From Marinilabilia rubra (lineage in GTDB: Bacteria; Bacteroidota; Bacteroidia; Bacteroidales; Marinilabiliaceae): a DNA stretch of 64,000 nucleotides. Positions 26,000 through 35,842 of the stretch are shown here, piece after piece (the first letter of the stretch is position 1; every line of letters starts with the position of its first letter). The stretch covers positions 186,001 to 250,000 of the forward strand of contig NZ_QEWP01000004.1 of the NCBI RefSeq assembly GCF_003121985.1, given 5' to 3'. The translations under genes and the position numbers were made by a program. The notes beneath the pieces are model-generated. The model worked only from the letters and a program-made list of their open reading frames with translations. It was not told the origin of the DNA and did not search any database.

Positions 26000-26099
26000 T
26001 CAACTATCAAGTCAAATCACACGAGGAAAATAATTACTATATTAGTCATTTATAAGACGAAAGTTTAATGCATTGGTTGAAAAAATTGAAGCAATTCAC

Positions 26100-26897
26100 A
26101 TGGAGAAAACCAAAAATGAGACCTACGCACTCATAACCGGTGCCAGCAAAGGCTTTGGAGAGTTATTAGCATTTGAGCTTGCTTATCGCAGGATAAATGT
26201 CATATTAGTGGCTTTGCCACATGAGGATATCCTTTCGGTAGCAGCTAAATGCAGGGAACTCGGGGTAAAAGCTGAAACTTATGAAGCCGACTTGACAAAC
26301 AGAGAAGATCTGTTAAGAATGACCGACTGGGCCAACAAAAACTTCAACATTAACATATTGATAAACAATGCAGGAAAAGGTGGCACTCAAACTTTTCATA
26401 AAAGTGATCTTTCCTATGTAGATAATCTCATTCAAATTAATGTGCTTGCTACAACTATTATCACCCACCAGCTTCTTCCTAACCTTCTTAAGCAAGAAAA
26501 GTCATACATTCTAAATGTTTCAAGTATGGCGTCTTTTAGTCCCATTGGGTACAAAACGGTTTATTCCTCCACAAAAAGATACATTCAACATTTTTCCCGG
26601 GCTTTATGTAATGAATTAAAAGACACTTCTGTTTTTGTGAGTGTAGTATTACCAGGACCCATGAAAACCAATTCGGAAATTACAGGAAGAATTGAAAAGC
26701 AAGGCTTATTGGGAAAAATAGGACTCATTACACCTGAAAGAGCTGCGAGGGTCAGTATTAGGCGAATGCTTAAGCAAAAGCCATATATCCTTGTCGGAAG
26801 AAGAAATTATATTAATAAATTTCTTTTAGCACTTGTCCCCGCAAAAATCAGGATGAGATTAATGACCAAAGCCGCATCCCGGGAAATACAGTTTTAA
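26100..26897 (+). CDS. Short-chain dehydrogenase/reductase
   Basis: 265 residues from ATG 26100. Classical SDR: cofactor motif TGASKGFGE, DLTNRED for the adenine pocket, NNAGKGG, the catalytic serine in NVSSMASFSPIG and Tyr-Lys in YSSTKRYIQHFSRAL, then LPGPMKTNSE. The C-terminal basic tail suggests membrane contact, as in DltE-like or 3-ketoacyl reductases. The substrate is unknown. It is followed 68 bp later by a second NAD(P)-binding gene, and the pair sits between a pseudogene and ligA, which looks like a small accessory insertion. Confidence 0.88.
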   Translation: MEKTKNETYALITGASKGFGELLAFELAYRRINVILVALPHEDILSVAAKCRELGVKAETYEADLTNREDLLRMTDWANKNFNINILINNAGKGGTQTFHKSDLSYVDNLIQINVLATTIITHQLLPNLLKQEKSYILNVSSMASFSPIGYKTVYSSTKRYIQHFSRALCNELKDTSVFVSVVLPGPMKTNSEITGRIEKQGLLGKIGLITPERAARVSIRRMLKQKPYILVGRRNYINKFLLALVPAKIRMRLMTKAASREIQF

Positions 26898-26965
26898 CAG
26901 TAAATATTTGAGTAGAAAAACGTAGTTCCCGATTGGTTATTCTCTAATCATTAATACAAATTACG

Positions 26966-27946
26966 ATGAACAAGGTATTGATTACCGGGGCAAACGGCCT
27001 TTTGGCAACCAACGTTATTGAAGAGTTATTAAAGAAAGGTTACTGGGTTCGTGGTTTGTTGCGGGATTGCCGAAAATATAAAGGCCCCCGTCATCAAAAA
27101 CTGGAACTCAACGAAGGAGACATTACGGATGAAAATTCTATAATTAAAGCATTGAATGGCTGCGAATATTTGATACATGTAGCAGCACTTACTGCCCACG
27201 ACATATCCAGTTATGCCCCTTACCTTAAAGTAAATGTTGAAGCTACAGAAAGGCTTTTAAAAGCTGCTATCTCAGCAAAAATCAAAAAGTTTGTCTATGT
27301 AAGCTCAGCAAATGCATTTGGTTTTGGCAATCAAGAGCATCCCGGCAATGAGAATACCCCCATAAAACCTCCATTTTCCGAATCTCATTACGCAAAAAGT
27401 AAACTTGAGGGCCAAAAACGAGTTTTAAAATATAAAAATCAAATTGATGCCATGGTGGTTAATCCCACTTTTATGATTGGCCCCTATGATAGTAAGCCAA
27501 GCTCAGGAAAAATTATAATAATGGGGTACAATAAAAAATTAGTATTTTGTCCTCCTGGGGGTAAGAATTTCGTAAATGTTACAGACGTTTCAAAAGGTAC
27601 GGTTTCTGCCCTGAAGAAAGGGAAAAGCGGCCAAGCCTACCTCATGGCCGGAGAAAACCTTACCTACAAGCAATTTTTTCAAAAGCTTTCTGCTCATTCA
27701 AAAAAAACACCATTCATTATTAAGGTCCCATGTCCTGTTCTCTTATCTGCAGGCGTAATTGGGAATATCATGAGATGGTTTGGGCTTAAAACGCAACTTT
27801 CGTTAACCAACATGAAAATGCTGTGCGTTAAAAACTTTTACTCTAATCAAAAAGCTAAAAATGATCTAGGGGTCAATTTTGAGCCAGTTGAATCCGGAAT
27901 AGAAGCCGCAGTGAAATGGTTTAAGGAAACCGGGATAATCTCCTGA
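26966..27946 (+). CDS. Extended SDR, dihydroflavonol-4-reductase-like
   Basis: 326 residues of the NAD(P)-dependent epimerase/dehydratase superfamily, nearer to 3-beta-HSD and dihydroflavonol-reductase types than to sugar epimerases. It has TGANGLLATNVIEELLKKGY, VRGLLRD, the serine segment FVYVSSANAFG, Tyr-Lys in SHYAKSKLEGQK and VVNPTFMIGPYDSKP. The C-terminal half has a hydrophobic stretch (VLLSAGVIGNIM). It is likely co-transcribed with the preceding SDR gene, which suggests two successive reductions or oxidations of one unknown metabolite. Confidence 0.85.
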   Translation: MNKVLITGANGLLATNVIEELLKKGYWVRGLLRDCRKYKGPRHQKLELNEGDITDENSIIKALNGCEYLIHVAALTAHDISSYAPYLKVNVEATERLLKAAISAKIKKFVYVSSANAFGFGNQEHPGNENTPIKPPFSESHYAKSKLEGQKRVLKYKNQIDAMVVNPTFMIGPYDSKPSSGKIIIMGYNKKLVFCPPGGKNFVNVTDVSKGTVSALKKGKSGQAYLMAGENLTYKQFFQKLSAHSKKTPFIIKVPCPVLLSAGVIGNIMRWFGLKTQLSLTNMKMLCVKNFYSNQKAKNDLGVNFEPVESGIEAAVKWFKETGIIS

Positions 27947-28002
27947 AATATCTACCTCCAAATTCCCTCAAAAAAGCTAAATTTGCTAAACGAACCATGT
28001 AA

Positions 28003-30021
<2,019 letters not shown>

Positions 30022-30053
30022 TTTGGTTCCCGTGACATTGAAAACAGAACCCC

Positions 30054-30581
30054 GTGATTTTATTTAGAAAACAAAGAGAAATAGCAGGCCGTTTCTTTCT
30101 GAAAAGAAAACTAAAAAAGATAAATCGCATCGTTGAATTGAAAAAAATTAACGAGATAGACAGTGCCGGCATATTTTTTGATGCATCCTCAGAGGAGTGC
30201 CGCAAAGAAGCCAAATCCTTCATAAAAAGGCTTAAATCAAAGAATATTCAAACCTGGTCGGTGGGCTATTTCGATACAGAAAAACCGGATGAAAATTTCA
30301 TAAGTGATAAAAACCTTTATTTTTCAACTTTGAAGGATTTTTCATTTTTCTTTTTACCCAAATCGGATGAATTAAAGGAGTTTATCAATAGAAAGGTGGA
30401 CATTCTTTTTGTCTTTTCAGATAATGATGCGTTCCCTGCCAAAGCAGTTATCAAAATGTCTTTGGCTCATTTAAAAGTTGGAATTACGGATACATTTGAC
30501 AATGTCATGGATTTAACTTTTGAGATAAATGGTAACGAACCGAAAAAATTGATAGAACAAATTGAAAACTATCTTGAATAA
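30054..30581 (+). CDS. DUF6913-like Bacteroidota protein
   Basis: 175 residues, cytoplasmic by sequence (no signal, no membrane helix). The N-terminus is basic (FRKQREIAGRFFLKRKLKKI), followed by an alternating beta/alpha pattern with AGIFFDASSEECRKEAKSFI, WSVGYFDTEKPDENF, FSFFFLPKSDELKEF and DILFVFSDNDAF. The pattern matches a conserved Bacteroidota family of unknown function often found beside ligA or dapA. It may be a nucleotide- or sugar-binding fold, but no catalytic motif is visible. Confidence 0.72.
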   Translation: MILFRKQREIAGRFFLKRKLKKINRIVELKKINEIDSAGIFFDASSEECRKEAKSFIKRLKSKNIQTWSVGYFDTEKPDENFISDKNLYFSTLKDFSFFFLPKSDELKEFINRKVDILFVFSDNDAFPAKAVIKMSLAHLKVGITDTFDNVMDLTFEINGNEPKKLIEQIENYLE

Positions 30582-30638
30582 TTGATGTTTTTAAGAAACA
30601 ATAGTTTCAATATTAATAACCCAATAACAACAAGGATC

Positions 30639-31229
30639 ATGAAGTCAACCATTTATTTTCTTTCAATTCTGGCAATTGCAGTGCTATTGCAAAGTTGCGG
30701 AACACGAAAAGTTGAGCGTATTGACACAGAAGAAGTAATCGATCTTAGCGGAAGGTGGAATGATACAGATTCCAGAATGGTAGCGGATGCTATGGTCGAG
30801 CAGGTTTTGAACGGGAATTGGCTTTCAAACTATCAGGAAAACCATGAAGGGGAAAAGCCGGTAGTCATTGTAGGCCTCGTTTACAACAAATCACACGAAC
30901 ACATTGAAGCTGAGACTTTTATAAAAGACATTGAACAAGCTTTCATCAATTCGGGAAAAGTAAGACTGGTTCAGGCCGGAGATAAAAGAGAAGAACTGCG
31001 TCGGGAAAGAGCTGCCCAACAGGAATTTGCCTCGCCTGAGACCGTAAAAGCCTGGGGAAAAGAATTAGGTGCTGACTTTATGATGAATGGTGATATTAAC
31101 TCCACTGTAGATACCTATAAAAAAGAACGTGTTAATTTCTACCAGGTAAATCTGGAACTGACAGATATTGAAACCAGCGAAATAGTGTGGCTTGGCGATA
31201 AAAAAATTCGTAAATACATTAAGAACTGA
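30639..31229 (+). CDS. lpoB: LpoB-like outer-membrane lipoprotein, penicillin-binding protein activator
   Basis: 196 residues from ATG 30639. The signal peptide ends in the lipobox VLLQSC with C20. The body has VVIVGLVYNKSHEHIEAETF, SGKVRLVQAGDKREELRRER, WGKELGADFMMNGDINS and VNLELTDIETSEIVWLGDKK, the LpoB pattern. LpoB activates peptidoglycan polymerase PBP1B from the outer membrane in enterobacteria. In other phyla the pairing with a COG3014 lipoprotein gene, seen here 62 bp downstream, is conserved while the PBP partner lies elsewhere. The frame is open 19 codons upstream, but only this ATG gives a signal peptide. Confidence 0.88.
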   Translation: MKSTIYFLSILAIAVLLQSCGTRKVERIDTEEVIDLSGRWNDTDSRMVADAMVEQVLNGNWLSNYQENHEGEKPVVIVGLVYNKSHEHIEAETFIKDIEQAFINSGKVRLVQAGDKREELRRERAAQQEFASPETVKAWGKELGADFMMNGDINSTVDTYKKERVNFYQVNLELTDIETSEIVWLGDKKIRKYIKN

Positions 31230-31291
31230 TTGGTTTACGTTGAGGAACCAATTATTTCCTCTTTCCTCACCAGAGTACCAAAAGAATTCTT

Positions 31292-32686
31292 ATGCGCCGA
31301 TACCTGAAAGTAATATTACTCATTCTGTTGACGGCTTTAGCCGCTGCCTGCGCTACGTTTTATCAAAAAACTTTTCAGGTTCAGTCGAATATTGCTCAGG
31401 GCAACTTTGAAAAGGCTGACCGGCTGCTTGAAAACGATTCACAATGGGCTGGAAATAATCACCGGGTTTTATATTACATGAACCGGGGCGTTGTCTCTTA
31501 TATGATGAGAGATTATCAGGAAAGTATTGATTTTCTGAACCAGGCAGATTACTACATCGAAGACTTTACCAAACAATTTGGCTGGGAAGCCCTCTCCATG
31601 GTTTCCAACCCGATGGTAAAGCCTTATCGCCCCGAGGATTTTGAAGCCATTATGGTTCACTTCTACAAAGCACTCAATTTTTTGGCCCTTAAGGATCTTG
31701 AAGGTGCTTTGGTAGAAGCCCGAAGAATCAACATTCGCCTCAATCAATTGAACGACAAATACAAATACCACAAAAACAAATACCAGCGGGATGCGTTTGC
31801 CCACAATCTGATGGGCATGATTTACGAAGCTGCCGGTGATTACAATAATGCTTTCATAGCCTACCGAAATGCACTGGAAACTTACCGGGATGATTACTCA
31901 GAGCTATTTAACATGAACTCTCCAAAGCAGCTGAAAGAGGATTTGCTAAGGTCGGCACAGCGTGCGGGATTTGAAGATCAGGTTAACTATTATGAAGAGA
32001 GGTTTGAAATGGATGCTCCTCAAATGTCTTCAAAAGGTGATGGTGAACTTCTGATCTTTTGGCTGAATGGAATGGGACCTGTAAAATCGGAATGGAACAT
32101 TACTATTTCCAATTTTGGTTTTAGCAACAATATGGTGCATCTGGGCAACCCTCACTTGGGACTTAATTACTCCTATCACTCCGACAATCTTTCTCCGCGT
32201 GAAAGGACAGCCTTTAAGAATTTGTCCTTTTTCAGTGTTGCATTCCCAAAGTATGAGGAGCGTCCCCCCGTTTTTAATCAGGGCTATGTGAGCTACAACG
32301 ACACCTCTCAATCGTTTGAGGAGGCAGAAGACATTAACCAGATAGCGTTTCAATGCCTTAGAGACCGAATGGTAAGAGAGCTTGGAAATATGCTTTTGAG
32401 AGTAGCCACCAAACGCGCAATGGAAGAGCTGGCCAATAATGAAAATGAAAATCTGGGAACTATTGTTAGTATTTTAAATTCACTTACAGAAAAGGCAGAT
32501 ACAAGAAACTGGCAATCCCTGCCACACACCATTTTCTATACAAGAATTCCACTTTCGGAAGGAAAACACACTCTTGACCTCCACTTTTCAGGCAATAGCT
32601 CTGCTAGAAAACAAATTGAAGTCAATATAGTAGAGGGAACAACTACTTTTTACTCTTTTCACACCATGAACACAACAGCATTTTAG
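31292..32686 (+). CDS. COG3014 family TPR-like lipoprotein
   Basis: 464 residues. The signal peptide ends in ALAAACAT (lipid Cys about 20). An N-terminal helical repeat region (about 35-210) has TPR-like turns: NFEKADRLLENDSQWAGNN, YMNRGVVSYMMRDYQESIDF, LNFLALKDLEGALVEARRIN and AHNLMGMIYEAAGDYNNAFI. The C-terminal part (about 250-464) is beta-rich and fits the COG3014 pattern. This family accompanies lpoB in several phyla, so a role in cell-wall synthesis control at the outer membrane is likely but not proven. Confidence 0.85.
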   Translation: MRRYLKVILLILLTALAAACATFYQKTFQVQSNIAQGNFEKADRLLENDSQWAGNNHRVLYYMNRGVVSYMMRDYQESIDFLNQADYYIEDFTKQFGWEALSMVSNPMVKPYRPEDFEAIMVHFYKALNFLALKDLEGALVEARRINIRLNQLNDKYKYHKNKYQRDAFAHNLMGMIYEAAGDYNNAFIAYRNALETYRDDYSELFNMNSPKQLKEDLLRSAQRAGFEDQVNYYEERFEMDAPQMSSKGDGELLIFWLNGMGPVKSEWNITISNFGFSNNMVHLGNPHLGLNYSYHSDNLSPRERTAFKNLSFFSVAFPKYEERPPVFNQGYVSYNDTSQSFEEAEDINQIAFQCLRDRMVRELGNMLLRVATKRAMEELANNENENLGTIVSILNSLTEKADTRNWQSLPHTIFYTRIPLSEGKHTLDLHFSGNSSARKQIEVNIVEGTTTFYSFHTMNTTAF

Positions 32687-32757
32687 CAGTTTGAATATTT
32701 TTGTTTTAGATCCGTAAACATACTTTAAAGCATTTACCTGTACTCCGCTTTACTGCA

Positions 32758-33002
32758 TAAATAGGGGGCGCTGAAAAACGCTTACATTATTAAATACTAA
32801 AATCTTAAGTCACATCAACAAACTCCAAAGTGCAAGCTTATTTCGCATCACACTCGAATTTCTTTGCACTTAATCCTAAAATAACAGCTAATCAAAAGAA
32901 CAAAATTTTCTTCACCGCCCGAATCTCGAAGTATTTCAATACTCCTTCGATTGGGCGGCTTGTAAATTTTGCCCTTTTGACTTTTTCAGCAGCCCCTAAA
33001 TA
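32758..33002. mobile_element. MITE-like insertion with TIRs and 6-bp target duplication
   Basis: A 233-bp block (32764-32996) begins GGGGGCGCTGAAAAA and ends TTTTTCAGCAGCCCC, imperfect terminal inverted repeats. TAAATA flanks it directly on both sides (32758-32763 and 32997-33002), which reads as a target-site duplication. Inside are two more foldbacks: AGTGCAA with TTGCACT, and CCGCCC-AATC-CGAAG with its complement near 32915-32960. No transposase frame is present, so it would depend on a transposase elsewhere. Confidence 0.75.
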
Positions 33003-33184
33003 AACAATAGTCCACTTCATTCCCCACAGATTTTCCTTTAAGAAACTAAAAAATAGATATGTACATATTTGTCGACATTTTTATTTCTTAGTTTTTATTT
33101 CTACTTTTAACAATTATTTACAAGAATTGTTTTTAAAATCAAATTTTCAGCTACCTAATTTACAAACTTAAAAACCATTCAGTT

Positions 33185-34816
33185 ATGAAACAAAGTTTAC
33201 TAAGGTTCTCCTTAATCCTCTCCTTTAGTATTATTATAGTTTCAATCCATGCTCAATCTCCAATCGCCAACGGAGGTTTTGAAACCTGGGAGGACGTTGC
33301 CTTACTCTCCGGCCCTGACAATTGGAACATAGAAAAGGACCATGAAGCAGGATCCTTGGTCAATTATCAAGTAGCAGATGCCACGGAAGGAAGTTCATCA
33401 ATCCGGCTTGTTACCATGGACGACCCGGGTGGTGAATCCTATACCTATTCAGGATATGCCATTCAGGGTGAAGTTAATCAGACCGGAGCAGCAGGTGGTA
33501 TTCCGTGGACAGAGGATGTTGACCAACTGGTTTGTGATGTAAAATATGACATTCAGACCGGAGATGATGCTCTCATCCTTGTAGTAGCCTATAACAATGG
33601 CTCAGAAATTGGAGGAGGACAATTATTGATAAACGGAACTGAGAGTTCCTGGTCTTCTTTATATGTCGATCTGACGTTAAGCGGCACACCCACTGAGCTT
33701 TTTGTCGGTTTTACCAGCAGTAATTTTGAAGGAACCCCCATTGATGGCAGCTGGCTTCAGGTTGATAATGTCAGACTGTTTAATAACGGATCTGAAGTTG
33801 GTACAACTCTACCAAATTTCAGTTTTGAAACATGGTCGGATATAACGATAAATGATCCGGAGAGTTGGTCCTCAACAAACATGGAGCTTTCGGAAGACAA
33901 TGTCACCAATGTAGAACCGACTACCAATGCATACAGCGGAACCTATGCAGCCCAATTGACCAACGTACAAATGGATGGTTATGTAATGACCGGAGGACTA
34001 ACTTATGGCGATGAACCGTGGGATGGAAAAACAGCCTATAATGAAAAGCCTCGGCTTCTGACCGGTGCTTACAACTACACCCCTGTTGGTGATGACATGG
34101 CAAGGATCTATGTTAACTTTTACGATAGTGAAGATATGGGCGTGGCAGGTGCATTGGTAGACATTGATGCCACAACAGGTTATGAAACCTTTGTCCTGCC
34201 CATATACTGGAACCCAGCCAATAATGATCCGGTGTCAACCTCAGTAGGAGTCAGTGCAGGCGAAAGCCAGGTTGCCGGATCTGTTTTATTGGTTGATGAA
34301 TTAAATTTTGAGAACGGAAGTGAAGTTACTTTCACCGTACATGATGGAGGAGATCCGGAACCTACTTATATAAGTGGGGCTAACATTGAGATCGAAACCT
34401 ATGCCGGAAGTACTGTAACCACCGATCAAAACGGCAGCTTTTTCATGTATCTCCCTGATGGCGTCTATGATATTACCGTAACCCATCCCGACTATGACAC
34501 TTACACCGGGACCATTGATATAACCGGCAACACCGACCCAGTAGTTGTGATGTCAGTGGCAACAGATATCCATTCAATACAAAATGAAACGTTTTCAGTC
34601 TTTCCAAATCCTGCAAGTGAAAGGCTCTTCTTTTCAAATCATGAAGAAATAGAAAGTCTTAAAATTATTACCCTGAATGGAATGGTGGTTGAAAAAATAA
34701 TACCAGCTCAAGGTGCAAATTCGATTGATATCAGCCATTTATTGCCCGGCAAATATATAGTTAGCCTAATCACCCGAAAGGGAATGGTAAATAGACAGAT
34801 TGTTATTTCAAGATGA
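33185..34816 (+). CDS. Type IX-secreted protein with tandem carbohydrate-binding-like modules
   Basis: 543 residues. Signal peptide (SIIIVSIHAQ, about 1-24), then two similar beta-sandwich modules, each opening with an N-G/S-F-E-T-W motif (NGGFETWEDVALLSG at about 29 and PNFSFETWSDITINDPESW at about 210). Next comes a carboxypeptidase-regulatory-like beta domain (about 385-455, SGANIEIETYAGSTVTTDQN) and a type IX sorting domain (about 465-543, VFPNPASERLFFS, ending GMVNRQIVISR). There are no catalytic residues of a known hydrolase. It converges on the last GH16 gene, sharing a terminator, so it may bind the same glucan at the surface. Confidence 0.82.
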   Translation: MKQSLLRFSLILSFSIIIVSIHAQSPIANGGFETWEDVALLSGPDNWNIEKDHEAGSLVNYQVADATEGSSSIRLVTMDDPGGESYTYSGYAIQGEVNQTGAAGGIPWTEDVDQLVCDVKYDIQTGDDALILVVAYNNGSEIGGGQLLINGTESSWSSLYVDLTLSGTPTELFVGFTSSNFEGTPIDGSWLQVDNVRLFNNGSEVGTTLPNFSFETWSDITINDPESWSSTNMELSEDNVTNVEPTTNAYSGTYAAQLTNVQMDGYVMTGGLTYGDEPWDGKTAYNEKPRLLTGAYNYTPVGDDMARIYVNFYDSEDMGVAGALVDIDATTGYETFVLPIYWNPANNDPVSTSVGVSAGESQVAGSVLLVDELNFENGSEVTFTVHDGGDPEPTYISGANIEIETYAGSTVTTDQNGSFFMYLPDGVYDITVTHPDYDTYTGTIDITGNTDPVVVMSVATDIHSIQNETFSVFPNPASERLFFSNHEEIESLKIITLNGMVVEKIIPAQGANSIDISHLLPGKYIVSLITRKGMVNRQIVISR

Positions 34817-34821
34817 AAAAT

Positions 34822-34855
34822 AAAACCCCTGCAGTCCAATATCTGCAGGGGTTTT
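34822..34855. terminator. Bidirectional terminator at the end of the glucan PUL
   Basis: AAAACCCCTGCAG (34822-34834) pairs perfectly with CTGCAGGGGTTTT (34843-34855). It serves the type IX protein gene on plus and the last GH16 gene on minus. Confidence 0.93.
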
Positions 34856-34867
34856 AGAAATAAACAA

Positions 34868-35683
34868 TTATTCAAGAAACTTATAAACCCTCACATAATC
34901 CACCAACATTTTAGCGGGAAAGATGTCATCATCAACTCCATGAAGGCCACCCCAATGGCCCCCTACAGCAACGTTCAGTATCAAGTGAAAACGTTTATCG
35001 AAAGGCCATACATCCGTCCCCCCTTTATGTTTATCGAATGTAAATACTTTTTCATCATCTATAAAAAAATCAATTTTGTCCTTCTTCCATTCAATAGCAT
35101 AAACACAAAAAGCACCCTCGCAATGAGGCACAAAAGTTGCTTTCCCAACTTCAGTTCCTATTGCGTGATTATAAGCTCCGGTATGAACGGTGGTGTAAAT
35201 TGAATCAGACTCATACCCGACATGCTCCATGATATCAATTTCCCCGCTTTCGGGCCATCCTCCATAAGCCCAATCTGTAGGGAGCATCCAGATGGCCGGC
35301 CAAATACCTCTGCCGCCGGGAATATTGGCTTTAATTTCCATGCGTCCATAAAGCCAATCTCCTTTTTCTTTTGTTGTCAGTCGTGCTGAAGTATAATTAA
35401 AATCGTCCCAGGCTTCTTTTCTTGCAGTAATTACAAGGTTTTCGCCATCCACATATGCATTCTTCTTACGACCAACAGTATAGCATTGAAGCTCGTTATT
35501 ACCCCATCCGTATGAATTTCCAATGGTATCATAATTCCACTTTGTCTCATCAGGAAGTCCGGTATAATCAAACTCCTCGCTCCATACCAATTCATAATTA
35601 TCTTTATCCGTTTCGGTGCATCCCACCGTTAAGAGAGGCACACCAAACCAAATAAAAAGAAGTAAATTTTTCCAGGAAATCAT
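34868..35683 (-). CDS. GH16 endo-beta-1,3-glucanase (laminarinase-type), lipoprotein
   Basis: 271 residues from ATG 35683, with a lipoprotein signal ending LLTVGC. The catalytic domain spans about 35-270, with WSEEFDYTGLPDETKWNYD, GWGNNELQCYT, RGIWPAIWMLPTDW and the catalytic triplet in GEIDIMEHVGY (nucleophile E, assisting D, acid/base E). HLILNVAVGGHWGG and VDYVRVYKF close the fold. This is the laminarinase branch of GH16, cutting internal beta-1,3 bonds. It is the last gene of the PUL, 159 bp after the symporter gene. The frame is open 29 codons upstream without a signal-like start. Confidence 0.95.
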   Translation of the reverse strand: MISWKNLLLFIWFGVPLLTVGCTETDKDNYELVWSEEFDYTGLPDETKWNYDTIGNSYGWGNNELQCYTVGRKKNAYVDGENLVITARKEAWDDFNYTSARLTTKEKGDWLYGRMEIKANIPGGRGIWPAIWMLPTDWAYGGWPESGEIDIMEHVGYESDSIYTTVHTGAYNHAIGTEVGKATFVPHCEGAFCVYAIEWKKDKIDFFIDDEKVFTFDKHKGGTDVWPFDKRFHLILNVAVGGHWGGLHGVDDDIFPAKMLVDYVRVYKFLE

Positions 35684-35842
35684 AGCTATCAAATTTAAAA
35701 GATTAAAAAGGCATTGGCAAAGCACAGGAAAATGCCAACGCCCATTGCAAACCAGCTCATTTATGAACAATTTGGTATCTCATATTTCTATTATAGTTCA
35801 TGTTTAAGTAAAAACCCATCAAATTCGTCTTCTGGCATCAGA

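Noticed and set aside
32764-32996. Hairpins at 32764-32996 as terminators of the COG3014 gene
   Set aside because: The foldbacks lack T-runs and are better explained as internal repeats of the inserted element with target duplication.
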